Part shown: piece by piece, positions 20,332 through 30,630 of the stretch
How the letters are laid out: the number at the start of each line of letters is the position of its first letter
Position numbering within the stretch: the first letter of the stretch is position 1
NCBI GenBank assembly: GCA_037349315.1
Contig: JBAIAC010000059.1
Span: forward strand, 13,734,501-13,798,500
Direction: 5' to 3'
DNA from: Chelydra serpentina
Taxonomy: Eukaryota; Chordata; Testudines; Chelydridae
DNA: 64,000 bases
The notes under the pieces: generated by a model
The model's database searches: none
The model's input: only the letters and a program-made list of their open reading frames with translations
What the model was told of the DNA's origin: nothing
Translations under genes and position numbers: made by a program

Positions 20332-22812
20332 AGTCTTCAAGTTTCTGCTTCCTAGATAATATGCAGATTCACACATTAAGTAGTTTTCTGCTTGTGAATG
20401 CTATTTAACATTATTCCTTATGAAACTCAAACAGAAACCACTGTTTGCATGAACATTTTATAAATACTATTTGCAAGGTACATTCTCTGCATATGAACAC
20501 ATTAATTATTAACTTATTATCCTACACCATTCTTCAAATACATTACAAAAAAATGTGTAATAGCACAAACTCCTGGCTCAACTCAAGTTTTCCCTCTTTG
20601 TGTCACTCTTGAATCATAAAGAGGCAGAGACTTCAAACAGACACAATGAACAAAGACGTCGCATTCCTTTAGAAAGGTGTGCCAGAAACCTGAGGTATTT
20701 TAACTACCAAAGGTTGAGAATGCAACACATTTACTCCAATTGTTCCATGGTATACTGCAGTCTTCATTACTAGGAATAGCAATATAATGACTTTTTAAAC
20801 TTCAATTCTTTCACTGTCATTGAATCTTACAGTATGTCTGACAAAAGTTACTTTGGGACTTACTGTGAAAAAGGTCAACTGATTAGATGTATGACAACGG
20901 TAAACACTAAACAGTGTACATCATAAGAAATCATCTGAAAATCAGCATTCACCACCTTTTTACATATGCACGTTTTGTAAACTGTCTCATTTTATACGCA
21001 TAACTACAAACATGAATGAACTCGTTATTTAGCATAAGAGTGATTCATTAGGAAATTGTTTCATGTGATCAAACAATGTTTACTAGAAATGTGTGCATGA
21101 TGTTCCAATTCTCAGCAATACCGAAATTTATCTTTCCAATAAATGATCCAAATACATGAACCATTTGGGAAAATTTTTCTATGCTACAACTTCTTTTGTT
21201 CATGAAGCACTGATTTCAAAACATGTAGTGTAATCGTAAGACCTCAGGTAAAATCCTGATCATTAAAATAAACTTCTTGCTTAACGTGAAAACAGATTTT
21301 GAAAACTCGGTCATTGATCAGGCACATACAAAGCACATGCAAATTTGATTAATATTTCATTTCCTTATTTCTCTAATTTAACACATTTTCAGTCACCCAA
21401 CCAACCATTCAAATTGCTACTAGCAAGACAGGCACTATCGTAGAGTTTTACATAAGAACATTAACAGAATGAAAACTGAAAACACGTACATACCTGTCTG
21501 ACACCTGGTAGAAAGGATATCCTGGTTTAGGAACAGAGTTTGAAAATAGAGACTGACTACACATTGCCTTACGTATTATATCCACTTAAAGTGTTTCCAT
21601 ATTCCTTACCAAAGAATTAAGTACAAACATCCATCGATAGACTTGCTCAGAAGATAACTGAAGAGAAACCAAGTGCATATTCAAAGGTCTTAAAATTCTG
21701 ACTGCATATCAGACTACTTCTTCCTGAAATTCCTAAAAGCCAACACCCTCATGACATCACATGATACAAAATTACAAACGTAATCATCTCCTTAAAAAGA
21801 AAAGAGTCTCTCTCATTTCTAACCAGAAATAAAATCCTGCAGAGCATCCTTCTTGTAAAGACAGCACATGTAAAGCTGAAGAGAAAAAAGAGAGAGACCA
21901 GCTGTCTGAAACAGCAGCCTTGGTTTGGCAGTCAGCCAGCAACCAGCAGAACTTATTGCCAATGCTGCAAATCCCTCCTATCAGCTAAAGAAGATCAAGA
22001 CTGCAGGGGAAACATGATTTTAGTCCCATGACAAGAACTCCCTTGTAAATGCATATAAGATCTAGGATATGACCTTGAATCTCTATTACAAAATTCTCAG
22101 AAAGAATCATTTCAACGAAACCCTACAATTTATATAGTTATTGTAGCAACCATCTCAAATCAACATCACAGCGCATTATAGTAATATGAGTAATAGGACA
22201 CAATCCCTCTGTGCTAAAAAGAAACCATATCCCACTATTCTGGCAACTCAGCTAAAAGGTATTATGTTTTTTGTTTTTGTTGAACATGTTTAAGCCATAT
22301 ATAGTATTTATTAGTTTTACAGTGAAGAATTTTTACATGTCCTTCCAATAAGCCAAAATGGAGGATGGACATGGGTTTTAATTTTACTGCATAATTTTAA
22401 AAGGACATTGAGGTTAAAAAATAAACAAATTTCCTTACATATGCTAGTAAAAATACTGAAAGGAGAATTTAAAACATCTAAATTATGATTTACTATTTCT
22501 GATTTCTTTTTGTTTCTCGTCTTGGAAATAAAAAAAGGAATCAGCTTCATTTTTGTTTACTTTAAATTTCTGGTCAGTTTCTCATTCACTATGAAAATGA
22601 TGCAAAGTTTGGCCTGCAAACACTCAGAGTAATGTTTAAAGATGACCTTCAAAGGAAAAAAAAAAGTGTGTGTTGTATCCTAAATTGCCTACATTTCAGA
22701 GCAAATTTAATCTGATAGTGAAATTAACCAATTTTAAGATGTTTGGGTTTTTGTTCATATCAAAATATAAAGTTAAATATTTCCACATTTCACCCAACAA
22801 ATCTGCTTTATG
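20332..22812. other. No recognisable gene or repeat
   Basis: AT-rich, repeat-poor stretch of about 2.5 kb without long ORFs. It may contain host non-coding sequence, but nothing testable is visible from one genome. Confidence 0.4.
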
Positions 22813-23014
22813 CAGTGTTTTTTCCCAGGATTGAAATTAGGGGGAGTGTTTGAATTTACAGGAGGTAAGAGCCGACAAGGGGTGAGACCATGAGGGCGAA
22901 GGTGGGTTGAATGGCATCACAGTAATAACTGAAAAATGTTTTGACCATTTTATTAGATTTAACTCATGTTTTAAAATCATCACACAAATTAAAGTTGGCC
23001 ACCCAAGCCTACTA

Positions 23015-23407
23015 TTAAGCACTACATCTAAATCCTTCTTGGTTTCTTCTTGTAATTTTGCACAACTTTGCTAATGAATTTCTTGAATGCAGTGAAGTCA
23101 TCTTTGGTGGCTTCTTATGTGTCCGGTACTTCCAGTTCTTCATGATATGCTCATGATCAGACAGAAGGCGACTTCTTTCAGAACACAAAATTCTATTCAA
23201 TGAGAAAAAAGAACGCTCAACTGTAGCTGCTGTGACTGGGAGTAGCAAGAGATGTATTCCTACTTCTTTCAACCCAGAAAACATAGCACAAAGATTGGGT
23301 CAAACCACTAGTGATGATAAAGAAGAAGTTGAAGTCAAATCTTCATTTGTTCATTGTATGACATTACACTCTGTGTTCAAATTCTCTATTCAGTCCTGAT
23401 CACATGG
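23015..23407 (-). pseudogene. hAT transposase, C-terminal dimerisation domain
   Basis: The minus frame 23015-23284 has VTAATVERSFFSLNRILCSE followed by RSRLLSDH, the signature of the hAT C-terminal dimerisation domain (ATVERSFSxLxxIxxxxRSRL). In hAT transposases this domain lets monomers assemble. The reading frame to its right (23285-23407) is degenerate with stops. It is the 3' end of the gene whose middle lies at 24263-24898. Similar domains occur in host genes of the ZBED/ZMYM group, but the breaks and repeats here indicate a dead transposon. Confidence 0.85.
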
Positions 23408-23411
23408 CAGC

Positions 23412-24262
23412 TGTCATAAACATACAGCTAAGGGGTTAAGATTCCTCCTTACCTGTAAAAGGTTAAGAAGCTCAGGTAACCTGGCTAGCATCTAACCAAT
23501 AAGGGGACAAGATACTTTCAAATCTTGGGAGGGGGGAAGGTTTTGTGTGTGTTCTTTGTCTGGGTCTGTGTTATCTCTTGGGATTAAGAGAGGGACTGGA
23601 CAGAAATAAATCTCCTCCAACGCAGCCTCCACCAACCCTCCAATATTACAACGTACATTAGTCAGGCATTGCGAATAGATTTTGTTTGGTTTTGCTTGGG
23701 GAGTTTCCCCTGTGCTAAAAGGGAGGTTTATTCCTGTTTTCTGTAGCTTGAACTTTCCCGGTGTTAAAGGGAGGTGTTATTCCTGTTTTTCTGTAACTTT
23801 AAGGTTTTGTCCAGAGGGGGAGATCCTCTAAATTTTGAATTTGAGTACCCTGTAAAGATATTTACCATCCTGATTTTACAGAGATGATTTTTACTTTTCT
23901 TTTTTTAATAAAATCCTTCTTTTAAGAACCTGATTTTTCCATTGCTCCAAGACCCAAGGGTTGGGTCTTTGATCACTTTGCACCAATTGGTTAGGAGATT
24001 ATTCTTAAGCCTCCCCAGGAAAAGGGGGCGTAAGGGCTTGACGGGATATTTTGCAGGGAAGGGGAACTTCAAGTGGTCCTTTTCCCTGATTCTTGTTTAA
24101 ATCACTTGATGGTGGCAGTGATTACCTTTTCTCAGGGTACAGGGGAGATTTTGTACCTTGGGGAGTTTTTAACCTAAGCTGGTAGAAATAAGCTTAGGGG
24201 GTCTTTCGTGCGAGTCCCCACGACTGTACCCTAGAGTTCAGAGTGGGGAGGAAACCCTGACA
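23412..24262 (+). mobile_element. Solo LTR inside hAT transposase
   Basis: Starts TGTCATAAACATACAGC and ends AACCCTGACA, with inverted TGTCA/TGACA termini. A perfect 4-bp duplication CAGC flanks it (23408-23411 and 24263-24266). It is 851 bp, with a probable poly(A) signal AATAAA at about 23906-23912. It is homologous to 8996-10004 and 45750-46711 in the opposite orientation. A 4-bp duplication fits ERV1-type or some Gypsy integrases; the class is not decided by sequence seen here. No internal viral genes are present. Confidence 0.9.
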
Positions 24263-24898
24263 CAGCTCCATTGCTGGCAGTGCCTAACTCCACTCAACGA
24301 TTGGTGTTTTATAAGACAGGCATCTGTAAAAGCTGGGCAGATGTTGAGTAGAATCCAGAAGTTGCTGTTGTACATTTATAAAAATCAAGTCTGTGTACTT
24401 TTTCAGCTGGATTAACAAACACTTCTTGTCCTCTTTACATATGGATTCAATATAAGTGCCTTCATTAGTCAGCCTCTGGACAGAAGTCTTTCCTTCTTCC
24501 AGTATGTTTTCAATGGATCCAAGTGTAGCTTCTATTGCTGGACACAAAGATCTACTACTGTTGTAGCAGAAGCCTGGATGCCCTTGTTTAATAACTCAAG
24601 TGGCTTCATCAGTAGACTTACAAGAGAGAGAATGGTGATAGTCTGCTCTGAATTTAGTAGCAAAAATAGTTCACCAGCCTCTCTACTTAAATCTGTCCCA
24701 TCTCAGTAGATACTTTCCAAAGCCAGTAATAACTGTTGCTGCAATTTTAAGACAACAGCCAAGGACTGCTCATCAGAAAGCCACAGGTTGGACTAATTTG
24801 AACTTCAGTCCCAGTGTATCTTCTATTTTTCCCAAGTCATTCAGTCCTTTTGGATTCTTGATGAGAAAAAAAAGTATAACAAAGACATTAAATTGATG
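24263..24898 (-). pseudogene. hAT transposase, middle part
   Basis: Degenerate minus-strand coding sequence. The longest open piece (24284-24547) includes CPAIEATLGSIENILEEGKT and LIQLKKYTDLIFINVQQ. Upstream broken frames read GLNDLGKIEDTLGLKFKLVQ and LVSLLMKPLELLNKGIQASA, as in the helical middle of KIAA1586/ZMYM-like hAT proteins. The segment ends precisely at the PLE target duplication (24886-24898) and continues at 28166. Confidence 0.75.
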
Positions 24899-24951
24899 CA
24901 AAAAGAAAATAAGAAAGAAATACTTGTGGCACCTTAGAGACTAACAAATTT

Positions 24952-24990
24952 ATTTCAGCATAAGCTTTTGTGGACTACAGTCCACTTCAT
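24952..24990 (-). ncRNA. Hammerhead-like motif, left PLE copy
   Basis: Minus strand reads CTGATGA, A, GTGGAC TGTA GTCCAC, then AAAA where the family has GAAA. Stem II is perfect, but the catalytic G12 position is lost by a G-to-A change, so activity is unlikely. Confidence 0.55.
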
Positions 24991-25201
24991 CAGACGCATA
25001 GAATGGAACACACAGTGAGATGATATTTATACATTCAGAGAAACATGAAAAGGTGGAAGTAACCATATCAACTGTAAAAGGCTAATTAATTGAAAGGAAC
25101 TGTTATCAGTAGGAAAGAAACTTTTGAAGTGGTAATCAACATGGCCCATTACAGACAGTTGACACAAAGGTGTTAAGGGTATTTAACGGGGGGAAATAAA
25201 T

Positions 25202-25689
25202 TCAATTAACGTAATGACTGAGTAATTCACAGTCAATATTCAAACCTAAGGTAATGGTATCTAGTTTGCATATTAATTCCAGTTCAGCAACTTCTCGTTG
25301 GAGTCTGTTTTTGAAGTTTTTCTGTTGCAAAATTGCTACCTTTAAGTCTGTCATTGAGTGATTAGGGAGGTTGAAGTGTTCACCTACTGGCTTTTGAATG
25401 TGATGATTCCTGATGTCAGATTTGTGTCCATTTATTCTTTTGCGTAGAGACTGTCCAGTTTGGCCAATGTACATGGCAGAGGGGCATTGCTGGCACATGA
25501 TGGCATATATCACATTGGTAGATGTGCAGGTGAATGATCCCCTGATGGTGTGGCTGATGTGATTAGGTCCTATGATGGTGTCACTTGAATAGATATGTGG
25601 ACAGAGTTGACATCGGGCTTTGTTGCAAGGATAGGTTCCTGGGATAGTGTTTTTGTTGTATGGTGTGTGGTTGCTGGTGAGTATTTGCT
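25202..25689 (-). pseudogene. PLE GIY-YIG endonuclease domain
   Basis: The ORF 25202-25513 (103 residues) carries a GIY-YIG nuclease: IYAIMC at residues 2-7, MYIGQTGQSLRKR at 14-26 with the catalytic arginine, and a GHKSDI histidine near 30. An upstream linker (25514-25689, same strand) reads KARCQLCPHIYSSDT, giving the CxxC typical of PLE endonucleases. The domain nicks target DNA to start reverse transcription. A G-run frameshift at about 25690-25700 separates it from the reverse transcriptase, so the single polyprotein of the family is broken. The C-terminal end is duplicated in the inverted copy at 27656-27820. Confidence 0.9.
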
Positions 25690-27183
25690 TCAGGTTGGGG
25701 GGGACTTTCTGTAAGCGAGGACTGGTCTGTCTCCCAAGATCTGTAAGAGTGAGGGATCATCTTTCAGGATAGGTTGTAGATCTTTGATGATGTGCTGGAG
25801 AGGTTTTAGTTGGGGGCTGAAGGTGATGGCTAGTGGCGTTCTGTTATTTTCTTTGTTGGGCCTATCCCGTAGTAAGTGACTTCTGGGTACTCTTCTGGCT
25901 CTGTCAATCTGTTTTTTCACTTCAGCAGGTGGGTATTGTAGTTTTAAGAATGCTTGGTAGAGATCTTGTAGGTGTTTGTCTCTGTCTGAGGGATTGGAGC
26001 AAATACGGTTGTATCTTAGAGCTTGGCTGTAGACAATGGATCGTGTGGTGTGTTCTGGATGGAAGCTGGAGGCATGTAGGTAAGTATAGTGGTCAGTAGG
26101 TTTCCGGTATAGGGTGGTGTTTATGTGACCATCGCTTATTAGCACAGTAGTGTCTAGGAAATGGCCCGCTTGTGTGGACTGGTCTAGTCTAAGGTTGATG
26201 GTGGGATGGAAATTGTTGAAATCGTGGTGGAATTCCTCAAGGGTTTCTTTTCCGTGGGTCCAGATGATGAAGATGTCATCAATGTAGCGCAAGTAGAGTA
26301 GGGGCATTAGGGAATGAGAGCTAAGGAAGCGTTGTTCTAAGTCAGCCATAAAAATGTTGGCATACTGTGGGGCCATGTGGGTACCCATAGCAGTGCCGCT
26401 GACTTGACGGTATATATTGTCCCCAAATGTAAAATAGTTGTGGGTGAGGACAAAATCACAAAGTTCAGCAACCAGGTTAGCCGTGGCATTCTCAGGGATA
26501 CTGTTCCTGATGGCTTGTAGTCCATCTTTGTGTGGAATGTTGGTGTAGAGGGCTTTTACATCCATAATGGCCAGGATGGTGTTGTCTGGAAGATCGCCGA
26601 TGGATTGTAGTTTCCTCAGGAAGTCAGTGGTGTCTCGAAGATAGCTGGGAGTGCTGGTAGCATAGGGCCTGAGGAGAGAGTCCATGTAGCCAGACAATCC
26701 TGCTGTTAGAGTGCTGATTCCCAAGATGATGGGGCGTCCAGGATTTCCAGGTTTATGGATCTTGGGTAGCAAACAGAATATCCCTGGTCGCGGTTCTAGG
26801 CATGTGTCTGTACAGATCTGTTCCTGTACTTTTCCAGGGAGTTTCTGGAGCAGATGGTGTAGTTTCTTTTGGTACTCCTCAGTGGGATCAGAGGATAATG
26901 GCCTGTAGAATGAGTAGTTAGAGAGCTGCCTGACAGCCTCTTGTTCATATTCAAACTTATTAATGATGATGACAGCACCTCCTTTGTCAGCCTTTTTGAT
27001 TATGATGTCAGAGTTGTTCCTAAGGCTCTTGATGGCGTTGTGTTCAGCACGGCTGAGGTTATGGGGCAAGTGATGCTGCTTTTCTACAATTTCAGCCTGT
27101 GCACGTCGACGGAAGCAATCTATGTAGAAGTCCAGTCTGTTGTTTCGACTTTCACGAGGAGTCCACACAGAATCCTTCTTTTT
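25690..27183 (-). pseudogene. PLE reverse transcriptase
   Basis: The minus ORF of 492 residues contains KADKGGAVIII (59-69), FCLLPKIHKPGNPGRP (131-146), motif A MDVKALYTNIPH with its aspartate near 203, motif B GTAMGTHMAP (258-267) and the catalytic LRYIDDIFIIW (293-303). These mark a PLE (Poseidon/Neptune-like) reverse transcriptase, related to telomerase. The 'start' is a GTG within the gene: the frame continues upstream through a TAG at about 27184-27186 and joins the N-terminal region. The end falls in a G-run frameshift before the endonuclease. Catalytic residues are intact, so inactivation is recent. Confidence 0.92.
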
Positions 27184-27668
27184 CTAGTTTTGGTAGGAAG
27201 GATTCTGTGGGTTAGTATGTTGTACAGAGGTGTCTTGGAAATATTCTTTGAGTCGGAGACATCGAAAGTAGGATTCTAGGTCACCGCAGAACTGTATCAT
27301 GTTCATGGGTCTGGAGGGACAAAAGGAGGCCCCGAGATAGGACAGATTCTTCTGCTGGGCTGAGAGTATAGCTGGAAAGATTAACAATATTGTTGGGTGG
27401 GTTAAGGGAACTACTGTTGTGGTTCCTTGTGGCATGCAGCAGTTTAGATAGTTTAGTGTCCTTTTTCTTTTGTAAAGAAGCAAAGTTTGTGTTGTAAAAT
27501 GGCTTGTCTAGTTTTTGTAAAGTCAGTCCATGAAGAAGTTTGTGTGGAAGGTTGGTTTTCCATAAGAGTATCCAGTTTTGAGAGCTCAGTCTTAATCTTT
27601 CCCTGTTTGCTGTATAGGATGTTGATCAGGTGGTTTCGCAGTTTCTTTGAGAGTGCCTCCCTAATCAC
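27184..27668 (-). pseudogene. PLE N-terminal region, broken
   Basis: Two minus-strand pieces precede the reverse transcriptase: 27453-27668 (EALSKKLRNHLINILYSKQG, basic, helical) and 27184-27483 (SAQQKNLSYLGASFCPS, CLRLKEYF). They are offset by one frame near 27450-27480. The second ends at a TAG immediately before the transcriptase frame, which suggests a single point stop. The right border at about 27656 is where the inverted end copy begins. The 5' end of the full family may be longer; this copy seems 5'-truncated at that junction. Confidence 0.7.
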
Positions 27669-28165
27669 TCAATGACAGACTTAAAGGTAGCAATTTTGCA
27701 ACAGAAAAACTTCAAAAACAGACTCCAACGAGAAGTTGCTGAACTGGAATTAATATGCAAACTAGATACCATTACCTTAGGTTTGAATATTGACTGGGAA
27801 TGGCTCGGTCATTACGTTAATTGAATCTATTTCCCCCCATTAAATACCCTTAACACCTTTGTGTCAACTGTCTGTAATGGGCCATGTTGATTATCACTTC
27901 AAAAGTTTCTTTCCTACTGATAACAGTTCCTTTCAATTAATTAGCCTTTTACAGTTGATATGGTTACTTCCACCTTTTCATGTTTCTCTGAATGTATAAA
28001 TATCATCTCACTGTGTGTTCCATTCTATGCATCTGATGAAGTGGACTGTAGTCCACGAAAGCTTATGCGGAAATAAATTTGTTAGTTTCTAAGGTGCCAC
28101 AAGTATTTCTTTCTTATTTTCTTTTTGCTGACACAGACTAACACGGCTACTACACTGAAACCTAC
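27656..28165 (+). repeat. Inverted second copy of PLE 3' end
   Basis: Plus-strand copy matching the reverse complement of 24899-25377 with only scattered differences. It encodes the last part of the endonuclease (MTDLKVAILQQKNF... to a stop near 27820), the 3' untranslated part, the hammerhead-like core and the terminus. Only this copy includes the tail after 28128. The arms could fold into a hairpin of about 480 bp. Confidence 0.9.
28033..28068 (+). ncRNA. Hammerhead-like core, right PLE copy
   Basis: CTGATGA (28033-28039), A, GTGGAC (28041-28046) with TGTA loop and GTCCAC (28051-28056), GAAA (28057-28060), then GC TTAT GC as a 2-bp stem III. All core elements are intact apart from the extra A. 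The following GG does not fit the expected UH cleavage site. Confidence 0.65.
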
Positions 28166-28178
28166 CATTAAATTGATG

Positions 28179-28985
28179 GCTTTTAAAAAAAGATTCTGCA
28201 GCTCATACTAGTGCTAGTTGGAATAGATGGTCTCCACAGTGTGTATAGAAGAGATTAGGGTTGCACTTTTCTCTGAGCAAAACTTGTAATCTACTATGTC
28301 TTCCAGAAAAGTTTGCAACTCCATCAAATGCACAAGCAGCCATCTGTTTGGGGTTCAATATACAAGCATTTAACTCTTCTAAGATGTGGGTCATCACAGA
28401 TGCAGCCAATGTGTCTTCTATAACCTGAACATCTAGAAATGCATCTATTGGCTTACCACTGACATGAAGATAACCACAATGACTTAATACTTGATTACCA
28501 TTTGCATCAGTACATTCATCAGCCAGGTATGCACATTTTTTGAATGTGGTGAGAGAGTTCTTTGCTTTTTCAAATTCTGAGTCTTTCGCTGTTGCACCAT
28601 ATGTTCCTAACCAGTCATCTGAGTTTCTTGCAGAAAGATAGTGAGCATTTGCCGGTCTTGTTTGGGACCAGTGTCCAACTTCAGGATTAACAAGTGACAA
28701 TGGACTTAACATTGGCCTCCAGTTTCTAATGTATGATATCTCTTGCTTAAATAGAAAGTATGATGCGAAAGCCAAGTTTGTTCACGTAAACTGTGTTTGT
28801 GTTTAGAGCACTATCAAAAACCTCATTAAATACTTCTAAAATTGGCTTTTACAGTGACTGGCTTCTAAGGCTTTCTACATGTCCCTGCAGTCCAGAGGCT
28901 TGGTGTTCTGAAGCCTTTTCATGTAGGTTGTCAGCATAGGTTTTGCTGATCGGCCTTAGCAAACCAAGCTCTTCCACTTTTACTA
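28179..28985 (-). pseudogene. hAT transposase, N-terminal and catalytic part
   Basis: The long minus ORF 28203-28775 (190 residues) includes YLADECTDANGNQVLSHCGY, then AFLDVQVIEDTLAA, AACAFDGVANFSGRHSRLQV and LREKCNPNLFYTHCGDHLFQ. In hAT transposases the DE(C/A)TD block holds the first catalytic aspartate and the later FDGAxNxSG block the second; both aspartates are present. The ORF of the track starts at an internal site: upstream (28776-28985) there are broken frames (ISKTYADNLHEKASEHQASG) that look like the N-terminal part. The C-terminal half lies beyond the PLE. Confidence 0.85.
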
Positions 28986-29643
28986 TATAAATCCGTGCTA
29001 CTCCAACATCTTGAATACTGTGTGCAGTTCTGGTCACCTCATTTCAAAAAAAGATATATTGGAATTGGAAAAGGTACAGAGAAGAGCAACTGAAATTATT
29101 AGGGATATGGAACAGCTTCCATCTGAGGAGAGATTAAAAAGACTAGGACTTTTCGGTTTGGAAAAGAGATGACTAAGAGGGGATCTGATACTGTAGAGGT
29201 ATATAAAATCTTGACTGCTGTGAAGAAAGTGAAAGTGTTATTACTCCATCTCATAACACAATAGAAATTAACAGGCAGCCGGTTTAAAACAAGCAAAAGG
29301 AAGTATTTCTTCACATAACGCACAGTCAACCATTAGAACTTTTTGCCAGGGGATGTTGTGAAGGCCAAAACTGTAACAGGGTTCAAAACAGAACTAGATA
29401 ACTTCATGGAGAATTGGCCCATCAATGGCTATTTGCCAGGATGGGCAGGAATGAAACACCATGCTCAGAGTGTCCCTAGCTTCTGTTCGCCAGAAGCTGG
29501 GAGTGAACGCCAGGAAATGGATCACTCGATGATTGCCTGTTGTGTTCATTCCCTTTGAAGCACGTGGCATTGGCCATTGTTGGAAGACAGAATACTGGGC
29601 TAGATGGACCATTGGTCTAACTCAGCATGGCCATTCTTATGTA
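28986..29643 (+). mobile_element. CR1 LINE 3' end
   Basis: Begins near 'tatataaatccgtgctactc' and carries CR1 blocks 'cttgaatactgtgtgcagtt' and 'ggagagattaaaaagactag', ending in 'catggccattcttatg'. The coding trace (RT C-terminus) is full of stops. It abuts the hAT relic at 28985. Confidence 0.85.
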
Positions 29644-30483
29644 AAATTTAATTATAATATAATAAAAAATTTTAGCACAGAAACTCCCCAAGATAACAAC
29701 CTCTCAAGATAGCTACGATGTGAGATAACAACCTTGGCAAATAATGCATTTTTTAAATCTTGACCTACTAGGAAACTTTATATAAGTTTCCCAGTCACAA
29801 ATCTAGCTTTCTGAAGCAAAGTCAGTAAAATATAGTCCAAACAAACAAATATTCCTTTAACGTGCCCCTCCCATATCCCTCCACTGCACCCCACTTATAG
29901 TAGTTGTCCTTGGTCAGTGGAGAGACAGAGTTCAGAGGTGCTTTCGTGTGAGTTCACCTCCCACCCTGGGAGTTAGATGGGGGGGAGAAGGCACCCTTGT
30001 TTGTTCTTTCAGCCACTCGCACTCGCTCCAGCGCTCACTCTGGCCACTGTTATTCATCATGCGACCATTCACTGCATTGCCAATGGCCCTGTGCCGTCAA
30101 CTTCTGCTGCCACCTGCCACTGTGACCAGCAAGTCTGTCTCTTGAGGTTCTACCCAGCTCTCATGATTTCAGTTCTCAGTGGGGGAACCTCACTGATAGT
30201 GCAGGCTGGGCAGTCTCGTCCACAGAAACACTGTCCCGCAGCAGGACTAAGCACTTAGACCTGATTATCAGTGATTTCAGCTCTAGTGGTCACTTAAAAA
30301 AACAAAAGACTGTCTATGGAGCCTAATAAACAGGGGAGAGGGGCAAGTCAAATAGTGACTGTGACTCTTAGGCAGAGCCCACACCACCAAGCAAAACACC
30401 TGTCTCCCAGCCCCAGCCTCCCCGCCACTGGGATCTGGCATCAAAGCCCCCTGCTTAGCAAGGTCAATTCAGGTGAGCGTGAC
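29644..30483. other. Mostly unassigned; possible DNA transposon scraps
   Basis: 'ccccaagataacaacctctc' near 29690 may be a DNA transposon end, but I cannot pair it. The 29950-30480 part is GC-richer without a clear element. Confidence 0.35.
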
Positions 30484-30630
30484 CAGTGCTTAATTTGTAA
30501 TGAAAGAGGTGCCGGGCCTCAAGCAAATTTTTTACATTCATAACTGAAGTGGCAAGCCCAGAGGTCCAGGGGCTATGAACTCCCAAGCCTAGAGATGCCA
30601 GGGCTCAACCCTAGCACAAATTAAGCACCG
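30484..30630. mobile_element. hAT-type MITE
   Basis: Inverted ends CAGTGCTTAATTTG and CAAATTAAGCACCG (one mismatch) enclose 147 bp. The 8 bp before (agcgtgac) and after (agggtgat) agree at 6 of 8 positions, as expected for an old 8-bp hAT duplication. It is non-coding. Confidence 0.7.

Larger units (their letters stand above)
24899..28165 (-). mobile_element. Near-complete Penelope-like element with inverted end copy
   Basis: A 3267-bp PLE insertion with a perfect 13-bp target duplication CATTAAATTGATG (24886-24898 and 28166-28178). From right to left the minus strand carries the N-terminal region, reverse transcriptase, a linker with a CxxC, the GIY-YIG endonuclease and the 3' end. To its right (27656-28165) lies a second copy of the 3' end, about 510 bp, in plus orientation. 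This right copy alone keeps the final 37-38 nt ('cagactaacacggctac...'). PLEs are retroelements related to telomerase that often integrate as such partial inverted pairs. Reading frames show about three lesions (a stop at 27184, a frameshift near 27450 and another at 25690 in a G run), so the copy is young but dead. Confidence 0.92.
22813..28985 (-). mobile_element. hAT transposon relic, split by an LTR and a PLE
   Basis: Three minus-strand coding blocks of one hAT transposase (28179-28985, 24263-24898 and 23015-23407) are in the right order and separated exactly by a solo LTR (23412-24262, 4-bp duplication) and a PLE (24899-28165, 13-bp duplication). The left edge may be the CAGTGTTTTTTCCCAGG at 22813. 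I cannot find the right inverted repeat, where a CR1 begins near 28986. Removing both insertions rejoins the host element, which gives the order of events. Confidence 0.75.

Noticed and set aside
26337..27279. Further plus- and minus-frame ORFs inside the PLE
   Set aside because: Shadows of the reverse-transcriptase frame.
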